Source: Candidatus Bathyarchaeota archaeon (GTDB lineage: Archaea > Thermoproteota > Bathyarchaeia > Bathyarchaeales > Bathycorpusculaceae). Taken from it: 64,000 bases of DNA. Where the stretch lies: contig JAOZHT010000002.1 in assembly GCA_026014735.1 (NCBI GenBank), forward strand, positions 248,001 to 312,000, in the 5' to 3' direction. Positions 8,270-16,328 of this stretch are shown here, piece by piece. A model generated the notes under the pieces. It saw nothing but the letters and a program-made list of their open reading frames with translations, was not told the DNA's origin and did not search any database. Position 1 is the stretch's first letter. The number at the start of each line of letters is the position of its first letter. Position numbers and translations under genes: made by a program.

Positions 8270-8336
8270 AATTTAACCTCACTTAACTCTGTTGACTTTT
8301 TCACAGACTCATACAATAACTATACTAAAAACCTTC

Positions 8337-8346
8337 CTATAAAAGC
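8337..8346 (-). promoter_or_regulatory. Promoter of the psmA-exosome operon
   Basis: On the minus strand GCTTTTATAGG provides a good TATA box, placing transcription start near 8312 and giving a leader of about 40 nt that contains the GAGGT ribosome binding site. Six of the seven genes downstream follow with gaps of 25 nt or less or with overlaps; pcc1 follows eL43 after 69 nt without an obvious promoter. All seven are likely transcribed from here. Confidence 0.55.
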
Positions 8347-8440
8347 AAAACCCCAAATTCCCCGCCTAGAAGGCACCTGCACCCAAAAAACTGCGAAACT
8401 CAGAGCTTAGGGACATCTGGATGCCTGCAGAAGCGCTAGA

Positions 8441-8482
8441 GCTCACGTGCGATTCTCTCTCTACCCCCCCTCTTAATATACC
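8441..8482 (-). repeat. TATA/G-run repeat, copy B
   Basis: On the minus strand this reads GGTATATTAAGAGGGGGGG followed by TAGAGAGAGAATCGCACGTGAGC. It shares AGAGGGGGGGTAGA with copy A and the layout TATA box / G run / AGAGA-purine tract / CGCACGT-AGC with copy C. The gene-free stretch 8346-8781 also contains CTTTATAGGAGAGGTGCGCAC on the plus strand (about 8652-8672), a possible degenerate opposing copy, and many GCAGA words. No credible reading frame fills it. Copies A and B face each other across the exosome operon. Confidence 0.5.
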
Positions 8483-8781
8483 CTCAACAAATGCAGACTC
8501 AGGGCAAAGAGGGCAATGCATCTGCCGAGGGGAAACTGATCTTTGTCTGCACCTGCCGGGTTTAGCGGTTCTTCTCTGTGCACCTGCAACTCAAGGCTGC
8601 CAGCGCAGATGCCATGGATGCGGTTGCTCAGGGCAGACCTCCCGCCCCTTTATAGGAGAGGTGCGCACTTCAGCCCGCATTGTGAATACGAAGTAAACGA
8701 CTGTCCACTTAGGCAGAACCGTTCATTAAGGCGAAAAAACGCCATCTAAGGCAGAGGGGGACTTTTAGCTGTGGAAAAAAG

Positions 8782-9828
8782 TCATTGCTTTAAGTTAGTG
8801 GTTTTTCGATGCCTTCTAAAAAGTAGTAGAGAAACTATGCCTGCTGTAATAGCTACTGTAATAATAGCTATCAGTAGTGCGGTATCTAAGTTAGATACTG
8901 ATTTGGTAGACATATGATAGGGCTCACTTAGGGGGTAATAGTCTATGTTGTTTTGGTCGATTACATAATTTCCCTGACCGTTAAAGTCGCTCCAAAAATT
9001 GCCGACCTCACCGTTGTCCCATTTTGCAACAGTTGAATTGTAGACCTCGCCTATCTGCACTTGCCGGGAGTTGTTGATGAAATTATTGCCGTAAATAGAG
9101 TTACTAACAGCATAGGCCCAAAAGTAGAGTGCGCAACCAGTGTTTTGAATTGTGTTATTAAATATCTTGTTGTTATTTCCGCCCATCATAACTCCATATT
9201 TGCCTGAAAAAGTGTTATTTATGATAGCGCATTGAGATGCCATGGTGTATATTCCATCAATTATTTGATTGCTAGAGATAACATGGTTTTCTCCACCCGC
9301 ACATAGAAGTCCCGAATTGAGAAAGTTGCCTGTAATGTTTTGTGCATTCCCCGAAATTGTAAGTGGCGTTGTAATATTATTGAAGACAATGATAGCTCCA
9401 ATTCCATTTATTGAGATACTGCTGGATTGGTCACTTACGATTTTAAAACCTGAGAATGATACATTGTTCCCAGTTATTTTTATTGGACTATCATAGCCGT
9501 AATCGGGTTGAACTCCAGTACCGTTGAGGTGAAATCCGCCTGTAAATACCCATTGAGGATGACAGCTTATGGTAGTACTTTCAGCTCCTGCACCAATCAA
9601 CGTTAATGTTTTATCTATTACAAGCGTCTGCTCTTCATAGGTTCCTTGCTTTACAAGTATTGTTATTCCTTCTGTGGAATTACCGATAGCTGAGCTGATT
9701 GTTGGATAATCGTCTGGAACAGTGATTGTGTTCGATTCCGCATTTACCCTTGGAGATTGAAAGATAAGTGCTGAGCTTAAAAGAAGTACAGTCATCAGCG
9801 CAAATGTAGCTTTAGGTATCTTCCGCAT
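8782..9828 (-). CDS. Secreted right-handed beta-helix (NosD/CASH-type) protein
   Basis: The 348-residue product has a signal peptide (about residues 8-30), then ITVPDDYPTISSAIGNSTEG, the entry motif of periplasmic-copper-binding/NosD and pectate-lyase-like beta-helices. Repeated Asn-rich coils follow, such as NNTFSGKYGVMMGGNNNKIFN (shortened here to its Asn ladder). There is a C-terminal membrane helix (about 316-338) with a basic tail RRHRKTTN. It is probably a surface-anchored carbohydrate-binding or structural protein. The shared inverted repeat lies about 50 nt upstream. Confidence 0.8.
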   Translation of the reverse strand: MRKIPKATFALMTVLLLSSALIFQSPRVNAESNTITVPDDYPTISSAIGNSTEGITILVKQGTYEEQTLVIDKTLTLIGAGAESTTISCHPQWVFTGGFHLNGTGVQPDYGYDSPIKITGNNVSFSGFKIVSDQSSSISINGIGAIIVFNNITTPLTISGNAQNITGNFLNSGLLCAGGENHVISSNQIIDGIYTMASQCAIINNTFSGKYGVMMGGNNNKIFNNTIQNTGCALYFWAYAVSNSIYGNNFINNSRQVQIGEVYNSTVAKWDNGEVGNFWSDFNGQGNYVIDQNNIDYYPLSEPYHMSTKSVSNLDTALLIAIITVAITAGIVSLLLFRRHRKTTNLKQ

Positions 9829-9872
9829 ACTCCAATCTTGAGATAAATATGGTTAAAAGCGTTATTATCCAG

Positions 9873-9897
9873 ATTTCTTGACTAAGCCTTGTCAACA
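9873..9897 (-). promoter_or_regulatory. TTGAC-N8-GTCAA inverted repeat, copy 1
   Basis: TTGAC-TAAGCCTT-GTCAA (9878-9895) lies 50 nt upstream of the beta-helix gene start. The same sequence, including the spacer, recurs upstream of the genes at 15330 and 16293. It is placed just upstream of the TATA-like region, the position of an activator or upstream operator. Confidence 0.55.
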
Positions 9898-9936
9898 TTT
9901 CTTAACCCTAATCAAATAAGAGGGCAGGTACTTTTT

Positions 9937-9990
9937 TGGTGAGCAGAATGGGATTTGAACCCTCTTACATACTCAGGCATGAGTCTTATC
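9937..9990 (-). pseudogene. tRNA 3' fragment (T arm and acceptor strand with CCA)
   Basis: On the minus strand GAGGG-TTCAAAT-CCCAT forms a T arm (three G-C pairs and the invariant TTCAA loop), followed by TCTGCTC, discriminator A and an encoded CCA (9937-9939), all at correct tRNA spacing. The matching 5' acceptor strand GAGCAGA is not found in the adjoining 200 bp and no D arm precedes it. The upstream hairpin ACTCA-TGCC-TGAGT does not make a normal 7-nt anticodon loop. I read this as a tRNA 3' remnant, as left at an integration site, rather than a working tRNA. Confidence 0.5.
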
Positions 9991-10130
9991 CATCGTCAAT
10001 CTCGCAAACCCTAAAGCAAGGACGTTTAGAACAGCTTTTCCGCTAAAATCGGTATAGAGGGTTGTTTGATAATGTTTTTAGTCAAAAGCCCTTAAATGCC
10101 TCAGCCGCCCAAATAGCCTTGGAGATGCAT

Positions 10131-11006
10131 ATGATTAATCAGCAAGAACCCAGTTTGCCCCCGTTGGCGGCGCCAAGCAGCCCCGAGCCAGCAGCCGGAA
10201 AGCCCCGCCGCAAAATGTACTTTGCCGTGGCGGCTATAGCGTTAATTGCAGTCATAGTTGCTGCCGCGTTGATGGTTCCACAGATCGCAGGCGCATCTAT
10301 GCAGCTTAGCCTCAGCTACACCGTCGGGGAGCGCATGGTGTACCAGAACACCAACCAGGTAACTAACCAAGCCGCCAACGCATCCCTCACCTTGCCGGGG
10401 ATGTCAAGTAGCCAAAGCTACAATTCCACCCTGCGACTGGACATACTGGAGGATAAAGGCGAATACTACGTTGTCGACGAGAAAATCACTACAGAAGCCG
10501 ACCTTTCCAGAAACATCGAGCTGCCCCTGATAACCCTAAACATCAGCAAAGCAGGCTACTACAACAATTTCATGGCGCCCGGCGGCCCGCTAATCTTTTA
10601 CAACGCCACCGACCCCGCCATACTGGCTTATCTGGCGCAGAGCACCGTGAGGGCAGGCGACGTGTGGACTATCCCCGTAAACACAGGCAACGCCACCCTG
10701 GGCTTAACCGGCGAGGTCACCTTGAAGTTTGTGGGATTCGAGGAAATCACGGTTCCAGCAGGCACCTACACGGTGATGCATATCGAAGTATCCAGCGGCA
10801 CCTTGACGTTGCACTCAGATAATTCCCTGATAAGTGGCGTAGATGGCATGACGCTGCGTCTTAGCGGAAACACCTACATTGAGCAGAGCAGCTGCCGCCT
10901 CATCAAAGCTGACCTCACCCAGCAGAGCAGCCTCGTCTCCTCGGGGGTAGAAAGAAGCTCCACCGTGACTACAGAGAAAACCCTCATAGAACACACCCAC
11001 CCCTAA
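10131..11006 (+). CDS. Membrane-anchored extracytoplasmic protein
   Basis: Start chosen at ATG 10131, preceded at 6 nt by GGAG; the frame is open further upstream to a TTG at 10062 but without a binding site. The 291-residue protein has a short Pro-rich cytoplasmic N-terminus, PRRK, and one membrane helix (about residues 29-52). An outside domain of beta strands follows, containing YTVGERMVYQ, KFVGFEEITVPAGTYTVMHI and a repeat of Thr/Ser strands, reminiscent of DUF3108-like beta sandwiches. No catalytic motif is seen. It is convergent with the surface-protein operon ending at 11071. Confidence 0.65.
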   Translation: MINQQEPSLPPLAAPSSPEPAAGKPRRKMYFAVAAIALIAVIVAAALMVPQIAGASMQLSLSYTVGERMVYQNTNQVTNQAANASLTLPGMSSSQSYNSTLRLDILEDKGEYYVVDEKITTEADLSRNIELPLITLNISKAGYYNNFMAPGGPLIFYNATDPAILAYLAQSTVRAGDVWTIPVNTGNATLGLTGEVTLKFVGFEEITVPAGTYTVMHIEVSSGTLTLHSDNSLISGVDGMTLRLSGNTYIEQSSCRLIKADLTQQSSLVSSGVERSSTVTTEKTLIEHTHP

Positions 11007-11008
11007 AT

Positions 11009-11041
11009 TAAGAGGCACCCCCCTCTTACTTTCACCTTTTT
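11009..11041 (+). terminator. Hairpin and T-run terminator
   Basis: TAAGAGG-CACCCC-CCTCTTA is a perfect 7-bp stem with a 6-nt loop, followed by a pyrimidine/T-rich tract ending in TTTTT. It lies directly after the stop codon at 11006 and before the convergent gene end at 11071, so it may serve both strands. Confidence 0.55.
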
Positions 11042-11070
11042 GAAGTCTTAGGTGGAAAGATTGCATGCTA

Positions 11071-11982
11071 CTATGTTGCCAACTTGCCCTCCAACACTTG
11101 GACTTTATGGCTTAAAGCAACAACAAACACAGCCAACAAAACAACCACAACCACCAATCCAGTGAAAGCAGAAATTTCTATCCAGCTTAACGGGGGAACC
11201 TCAAAAGTGCCTTCTGGCTGAGCCGATGTTGCTGTTGGTAGCGGGGATGAGGCAGAAGGTAACGTGGGGTCAGGTGAGGAGGTGTGGTTTGGCGTGGCTT
11301 GAATGGTGACTGAGGAATCGGCGAGGTTTATTGTTTTGGTGCCGCTCCAGCCGCTATCGCTATCATAAGCCACTGAATCCACGTAGTAACCGCCATACTC
11401 TGGATTAAGCGGATGCTGAATCGCCCAACTTTGCGCGGCGTGCCCAACTAATGCTTCTACTTGGAAGTCCAATTGAGCGCTGTCGGGCAGATGACTTAGG
11501 GGGTATCGTGGATTTTCGTCTAGAGGCAAATTTACGGTGGTGTATTGACCGCTTGATTGGATGGGTGTTTGGAGCGCCAGCGGCATCTCTTGGGTGTATA
11601 GGTACTGGGAGTAAGTCCATGTTTCTGTGTCCCAATCGTATCGCGCTGTAGGCAGCTTCCAAAGTGGGTATAGTTCCGTCCAGTTACCCTCAAAATGCGG
11701 TCGAACACGAATGTTATAGTAGATTGAGTGGTTGCTGCCTATTGTGGGCTGGTTTGTCATGGTTATTTGTATGGTCCGGTTGGGGTGCTGTGTGGTTGTG
11801 GTTTGGCCCGTGTAGGGGTCGGTGGTGGTAGTACTGTAACTTGCAGGGACATATTTTATGGTGAACTGGGGCACCGCTGGTTTAGGTACAGATTCAGCGC
11901 TTATTGCCCCTAAACAGCCGAGGGCTACTCCACCAAGCAGCAACGCAATCAGGAAAAAGCTGCAGGTTCTATTCAGCGCCAC
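11071..11982 (-). CDS. Tandem surface-protein paralogue A
   Basis: The 303-residue product has a signal peptide (MALNRTCSFFLIALLLGG), the family entry motif PKPAVPQFTIKY, a beta-rich domain with TNQPTIGSNHSIYYNIRVR and a conserved DFQVEALVGH strand, a Ser/Thr/Pro stalk (about residues 225-260), a C-terminal membrane helix (about 267-290) and a short charged tail. Start is GTG at 11982, lying inside the last codons of paralogue B (14-nt overlap). The family is not named that I know; it looks like a glycosylated cell-surface protein. Confidence 0.75.
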   Translation of the reverse strand: MALNRTCSFFLIALLLGGVALGCLGAISAESVPKPAVPQFTIKYVPASYSTTTTDPYTGQTTTTQHPNRTIQITMTNQPTIGSNHSIYYNIRVRPHFEGNWTELYPLWKLPTARYDWDTETWTYSQYLYTQEMPLALQTPIQSSGQYTTVNLPLDENPRYPLSHLPDSAQLDFQVEALVGHAAQSWAIQHPLNPEYGGYYVDSVAYDSDSGWSGTKTINLADSSVTIQATPNHTSSPDPTLPSASSPLPTATSAQPEGTFEVPPLSWIEISAFTGLVVVVVLLAVFVVALSHKVQVLEGKLAT

Positions 11983-12796
11983 TTTGCTTTGCCTCCAAAA
12001 CCCTAATTCTTCTTTGCATCAGAACAAGAAACACAACCAGCAGCGCAACCACGGCAACCAGCACAGCAAAAGCAACCGGCTCTATCCAGTTCAATAGGGG
12101 TGCATCTGATGCCGTGGCTGATTGGGCAACGGTTGCAGTTGGCGAGGGGGAGACAACAACCGAATTAGCGGGTATAGGTGTCGGGGTTGACATGGAAGAG
12201 GGGGTTGAAGTGGAACCTAACGGGACATTTGCTGGAACACTGACGCTCTGTGTGCTGCTCCAATCGCTTGTTTCCCCACTAAACATCCATCCGCCAAAAA
12301 CGTAGACATGCCCATAATAGAAGTCGCCTAACATTGCTCGAACCTGAATTTCAGTTTGGGTACCTGCAAGATTTGGTACACCCCATTGACCCTGTATGCT
12401 GAGGGTTAATTCGGTGACCTCGGAGTTTGTTGTCTGCTTTGGGTTGGGACCGTCATAGGTGACATTTTGCCATTGATGGCCGGTATTCTGGTTTTTTATT
12501 TGGATTTGATAATAGAGCTCCCCATGGGAAGAGTCAAACTGTTGATTCTTTATGGTTAAAACTAGGTAGCTGTACTGGTTAGTGTAGCCGATGTCAGCGA
12601 CGACTTCGCCTGTGTTTTGGTCTAAATGATAAGTCGTGTTCAGCGTAAAAGAGGGACCATCAAAGGTTACGGTGAACTGGGGCACTGACGGCTTAGGTAT
12701 GGATGCTTGAGCGTTTACAGCGCCCAGACAACTGAGGGCTACCCCACAGAGCAGTAACGCAATCAGAAAAAAGCTGCATGCCCTATTCAGCGCCAT
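11969..12796 (-). CDS. Tandem surface-protein paralogue B
   Basis: The frame is open to 12910, but the first 38 codons overlap the 3' end of paralogue C. ATG at 12796 begins MALNRACSFFLIALLL, matching the signal peptides of A and C, so it is chosen. The 275-residue protein has KPSVPQFTVTFDGPSF, the IKNQQF strand, a stalk rich in Ser/Thr/Pro (about 205-240) and a C-terminal helix with the tail MQRRIRVLEAKQSGAE. That tail is shared with paralogue D. It overlaps paralogue C by 14 nt. Confidence 0.75.
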   Translation of the reverse strand: MALNRACSFFLIALLLCGVALSCLGAVNAQASIPKPSVPQFTVTFDGPSFTLNTTYHLDQNTGEVVADIGYTNQYSYLVLTIKNQQFDSSHGELYYQIQIKNQNTGHQWQNVTYDGPNPKQTTNSEVTELTLSIQGQWGVPNLAGTQTEIQVRAMLGDFYYGHVYVFGGWMFSGETSDWSSTQSVSVPANVPLGSTSTPSSMSTPTPIPANSVVVSPSPTATVAQSATASDAPLLNWIEPVAFAVLVAVVALLVVFLVLMQRRIRVLEAKQSGAE

Positions 12797-13724
12797 TTTG
12801 TTTCCGCTCCAAACCCCTGATTCTACTACGCATAACCCACAGAACCAAAAACAGCCCCAGAACCAGCACCGCCAACAACACAAGAGCAAAATCGCGTAAG
12901 TCCAGCCCAAAAGGCAAAGCGGATTCCGTCACTGGCCGAGCAGGGATTTCAGTTGGGTTTTGAAGGGCTGCACTTGGATCAGGCGTCTCGGTTGCAGTGG
13001 AGGTAGGAGGGCTGGTATTTGCGGAGGCTTCTTTGGGGATTGTTAACGTTTGGGTGCTGCTCCAGCCGCTTGATTGGCCATGAAAAAGGTTGTAGGTTCG
13101 AGGGCTATCCATAGAAGGGGGTACCGTAAATTGAATGGGTTCCTGTGTATAGTAGCCGATGAACGCTTGAACCTGAACATCTACTTCCCCGCCAGACGTA
13201 GGGTCAGGAATTCTAAAGGTGTTGTATGGGCCAAATTCTCCTGTGCCATTATTGTTTTTGAAGCCTATTTTCATCTTCGTTGTCTCTGCAAGTGGACTCT
13301 GCTGGTCCTCGGCGTTAGCCTGGTCTGCTAACAGGAATGCCCCATAGTAGGAAGTTGTGTTTATACTAAACCAGTAGTTGCTTTCGGAAAAGTGTCCTCG
13401 CCACCGTACATCAAACATCAACTGCAGTGTTTCGTTCCCATATCTTGTTGGCGCAAATGGCTGGTTCTTTATGGCAACTTCCAGGTACTTAATTTGGATA
13501 TGACTCCCAGGTTGGGTAGTTACTACTTGCTTTCCAGTAAACTGGTCTGTAGAATATGTGCTCGTGGCTGGAGTGTCATAAGAGGCATCAACGAAGGTTA
13601 CTGTGAACTCTGGCACTGACGGTTTAGGAGTAGATTCGGCGCCTACTACACCAAAATAACTGAAAGCTACTCCGCCCAGCAGCAACGCAATCAGGAAAAA
13701 GCTGCAGGTTTTATTCAGCGCCAC
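12783..13724 (-). CDS. Tandem surface-protein paralogue C
   Basis: The 313-residue protein has the same plan: signal peptide, KPSVPEFTVTFVDASYD, AIKNQPFAPT, VDVQVQAFIGYY, SSGWSSTQTLTIPKEA, a Ser/Thr/Pro stalk, and a C-terminal helix ending RSRIRGLERKQNGAE. GTG start at 13724 is embedded in the end of paralogue D. Its last about 80 residues are almost identical to those of paralogue F at 15460, although the N-terminal halves are much less alike. Confidence 0.75.
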   Translation of the reverse strand: MALNKTCSFFLIALLLGGVAFSYFGVVGAESTPKPSVPEFTVTFVDASYDTPATSTYSTDQFTGKQVVTTQPGSHIQIKYLEVAIKNQPFAPTRYGNETLQLMFDVRWRGHFSESNYWFSINTTSYYGAFLLADQANAEDQQSPLAETTKMKIGFKNNNGTGEFGPYNTFRIPDPTSGGEVDVQVQAFIGYYTQEPIQFTVPPSMDSPRTYNLFHGQSSGWSSTQTLTIPKEASANTSPPTSTATETPDPSAALQNPTEIPARPVTESALPFGLDLRDFALVLLAVLVLGLFLVLWVMRSRIRGLERKQNGAE

Positions 13725-14544
13725 TTTGCTTTGCCTCCAAAACCCTAATTTTTCGATGCATCAGAACAAGAAACACAACCAACAAAGTAACTACAATTCC
13801 TACAATAACAGAAGCGGCAACAGCTAGCCAATTGAATTCAGCGTCTGATTGAGTATATTCTATTGCTGATGATGTAGGCGCGTTGGTATCTGGGGTTTGG
13901 GAGCTCGTTTGGCCAGGTTGAGATGAGGCAAAAACTGAGTCCTCAGGTATGCTTATTGTCTGTGTGCTGCTCCAGCTGCTTGTTTCCCCCTCAAACACCC
14001 AGGGAAACATATCCAATGGGTCCTGGTTCCCTCCAGTGATATTGGAGATGCGATGCACAGCGCCAATTAATGCTTGAACCTGGAAGTCCACGGTTCCGCC
14101 GTCAACGAGGTGGTCCCAGAAGGGATACTCGTTTCGGTCTATCAAGTAATACAGGACTGTGGTATCAGATGCTGATTGGGTTGGATAATAAAGGTCAGGG
14201 TTATAGACGGTTATCCAGTCGCTGGTGTATTGCCCCTTTACTTTGACGTTGTAATAGAAAGAGACGTTTTGCCCATCCAGCAAAGTTGAGGTGAACGGTT
14301 GGTTCTTGATGGCGAGTTGCAGGGTTCGGTTCATGACATGGTAGCCAGGGGTAGTCACCGTTTTTCCCGAGTACTGGTCTATGCTTGTGGTTGCGGGGAC
14401 ATCGTAGGATAAATCAACATATGCGACGGTGAACTCGGGCACTTTCGGCTTAGGAATTGACTGGGCAAAGGCAGCGGGGAATAAGCTGGCAGCTAATAAA
14501 ACCAGCAAAAAAGCGAACGTGGAAGCCTTTCTTGTTCTGCCCAT
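13711..14544 (-). CDS. Tandem surface-protein paralogue D
   Basis: The 277-residue protein has a signal peptide (about residues 8-28) different from the MALN type, then PKPKVPEFTVAYVDLSYDVP, a conserved AIKNQPFTST, VDFQVQALIG and SSWSSTQTISIPE, a Ser/Thr stalk, and a C-terminal helix with the tail RKIRVLEAKQSGAE. It starts 9 nt after the stop of gene E and so belongs to the same transcript. Confidence 0.75.
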   Translation of the reverse strand: MGRTRKASTFAFLLVLLAASLFPAAFAQSIPKPKVPEFTVAYVDLSYDVPATTSIDQYSGKTVTTPGYHVMNRTLQLAIKNQPFTSTLLDGQNVSFYYNVKVKGQYTSDWITVYNPDLYYPTQSASDTTVLYYLIDRNEYPFWDHLVDGGTVDFQVQALIGAVHRISNITGGNQDPLDMFPWVFEGETSSWSSTQTISIPEDSVFASSQPGQTSSQTPDTNAPTSSAIEYTQSDAEFNWLAVAASVIVGIVVTLLVVFLVLMHRKIRVLEAKQSGAE

Positions 14545-14553
14545 AGGTATGTC

Positions 14554-15330
14554 TCAATAGGTTTTTGAATTAAAGCCTTCTTGTATAGGTTTCTTGTCTA
14601 AGCTATTTCTGGTTTTTCTACGATTCAGCAAAACCACAACCGCTAGGGTTAACAGCGCAACCACTATTGCAAAGACCACGATGGCGGTTTGTTCAAAGTC
14701 CAAGGCAACTGGATGGTCACCGCTGACGGGGGAAGGGGTAGTGGTGGGGGAATCCGTGGGGGTAGATGGGGTTGTGGGTTGCGGCGCTGGGGAAGCGGCG
14801 TTTGCCTTGTAAACTAACTCGTAGTATGCAAAGTGCGTTGGTCCGCCATAGCTGCTCTGGATTGTTGAGAACCGAAAAGTCAACGTGAACTCTGCATGGG
14901 GGTTGGTGGCGCCGACGGTTACGCTGCCGGTTTCAAGGGGCTGCGCGGTGCCTGTTAGCAGGTAAACATGAAAAGTGTCTTCTATTCCGCCTCTTGCAGA
15001 TCGAATGTCCAAAACGAAATCCCCAAAATTGTAGGTCACGGTTTCCCCAAAATTGTACGAAGCCGTAACACGCAAGGTCACCACTGTTTCATCGCCGTCG
15101 GTTGCTTGGCTGACTTCCTCATAATCCAAAGATATGCTAGGTACCGGTGTAGGCGGGGGAGTGGGTGTGGAGGTGGGAGTGGTCGTTGGCAATGGGGGAG
15201 GGGTGGGGGTGGCGATGATGACGGGGCTGGACAGTGGCTGCACAGGGGTTGCTTCTGCTAACGCGTATCCGGCAGCAAACAGGCTTGAAACTAACAGCGC
15301 TATAAAAGCGTAGACCAGATGTTTTTTCAA
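14554..15330 (-). CDS. Surface protein with Pro/Thr-rich N- and C-terminal stalks (gene E)
   Basis: The 258-residue product has a signal peptide (about residues 5-26), a Pro/Thr-rich segment (about 35-68), a beta-sandwich-like middle (ISLDYEEVSQATDGDETVVT onward), a second Thr/Pro stalk (about 183-208), a membrane helix (about 217-238) and a basic tail. It is not clearly homologous to A-D and F but is first in their transcript. The start is TTG at 15330, 6 nt after GAGGG; nearby ATGs are out of frame or stopped. Confidence 0.7.
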   Translation of the reverse strand: MKKHLVYAFIALLVSSLFAAGYALAEATPVQPLSSPVIIATPTPPPLPTTTPTSTPTPPPTPVPSISLDYEEVSQATDGDETVVTLRVTASYNFGETVTYNFGDFVLDIRSARGGIEDTFHVYLLTGTAQPLETGSVTVGATNPHAEFTLTFRFSTIQSSYGGPTHFAYYELVYKANAASPAPQPTTPSTPTDSPTTTPSPVSGDHPVALDFEQTAIVVFAIVVALLTLAVVVLLNRRKTRNSLDKKPIQEGFNSKTY

Positions 15331-15376
15331 GTCATTCCCTCATACTTGCGTGGCATTTTTTTGGATAAAAGATTTT

Positions 15377-15414
15377 TTGTTCAGGTTTCTTGACTAAGCC
15401 TTGTCAAGGATTCT
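15377..15414 (-). promoter_or_regulatory. TTGAC-N8-GTCAA inverted repeat, copy 2
   Basis: CTTGAC-TAAGCCTT-GTCAAG (15389-15408) is a 6-bp perfect inverted repeat about 60 nt upstream of gene E. The surrounding 38 bp (15377-15414) are identical to 16329-16366 upstream of paralogue F. A TATA-like CTTTTATCC follows at about 15365-15373 on the minus strand. Confidence 0.55.
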
Positions 15415-15459
15415 GGACTAAAACCAAAATGGGTGGTTTTGAGAATGCTCAACACCATC

Positions 15460-16293
15460 TCAGCCGCTTTGTTTCCGCTCCAAACCCCTGATTCTGCTAC
15501 GCATAACCCACAGAACCAAAAACAGCCCCGGAACCAGCACCGCCAACAACACAAGAGCAAAATCGCGTAAATCCAGCCCAAATGGCAAGTCTGACTCCGT
15601 CACTGGTCGAGCAGGGACTTCGGTTGGGTTTTGTAGGGCTGCACTTGGATCAGGCGTCTCGGTTGCAGTGGAGGTAGGAGTGCTGGTGGTTGCGGAGGCT
15701 TCTTTGGGGATTTTTAACGTTTGGGTGCTGCTCCAGCCGCTTGTTTTCCCTTCGAAAACCTCGGATTCAAAGGGTCCGGGGTCAACGATGTAACCTATCA
15801 TTGCTTGCACTTGGAAGTCAATTTGGTCGCCTGGTGAAAAATCAGCGGTGACGGGGATATGGAAACCGCAGGTGTATTGGCCATCGGTGGAAAACACAGT
15901 TTCCGACCCCGCGGCACGGGGGAAAAACCCTGACCCGTAGTTGGCTGCGAAGGCGGAAATCCATTCGTCCTCGAAATGGCCTTTCCAGCGGATGTTATAG
16001 TAGTAGTTAACTTGCGCGCCTGAGTCTGCCGTGAAGGGGCTAAACGCCTCGTTTTTTATGTGAATTTCTATCGCGGAAGCTTTAACGTGGTAGCCGTCGA
16101 CAGTTATGTTTTGTCCATTATAAGGGTCCACAGTCGTGGTTGGTAAAACATCATACGATTTGTCGATGAAGGCAAGGGTGAACGTGGGAACAGACGGAGT
16201 GGCGATAGAGGAAGCAAAAGTTGTTCCAGCCAACAAAGAGGACAGTAACAAAGCAAACAATACAAGCAACCAGGGTTTGCTGTGCTTAGACAT
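15460..16293 (-). CDS. Surface-protein paralogue F
   Basis: The 277-residue protein has a signal peptide (about residues 9-28), ATPSVPTFTLAFIDKSYDVL, HIKNEAFSPF, IDFQVQAMIGY and SGWSSTQTLKIPKEA, then the stalk and helix nearly identical to paralogue C. It ends KQSG: compared with C and B two bases are missing in the last codons, so the conserved GAE ending and the downstream overlapping start are lost. It is transcribed separately, with its own inverted repeat upstream. Confidence 0.75.
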   Translation of the reverse strand: MSKHSKPWLLVLFALLLSSLLAGTTFASSIATPSVPTFTLAFIDKSYDVLPTTTVDPYNGQNITVDGYHVKASAIEIHIKNEAFSPFTADSGAQVNYYYNIRWKGHFEDEWISAFAANYGSGFFPRAAGSETVFSTDGQYTCGFHIPVTADFSPGDQIDFQVQAMIGYIVDPGPFESEVFEGKTSGWSSTQTLKIPKEASATTSTPTSTATETPDPSAALQNPTEVPARPVTESDLPFGLDLRDFALVLLAVLVPGLFLVLWVMRSRIRGLERKQSG

Positions 16294-16328
16294 AATTAAA
16301 GCTGAAGGGAAGTAAATAAAAAGCCTTC

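Noticed and set aside
8421-8749. Short plus-strand frames in the gap upstream of psmA
   Set aside because: Cys/Ser/Pro-rich random-looking peptides in the repeat-bearing gap; no binding site.
9937-10060. Complete tRNA with intron
   Set aside because: No GAGCAGA 5' acceptor strand or D arm in the next 200 nt, and the central hairpin has a 4-nt loop.
12797-12910. N-terminal extension of paralogue B
   Set aside because: The Trp/Cys-rich extension is the antisense-like reading of paralogue C's anchor region, and a near-identical frame appears below paralogue F; the MALN start matches A and C.
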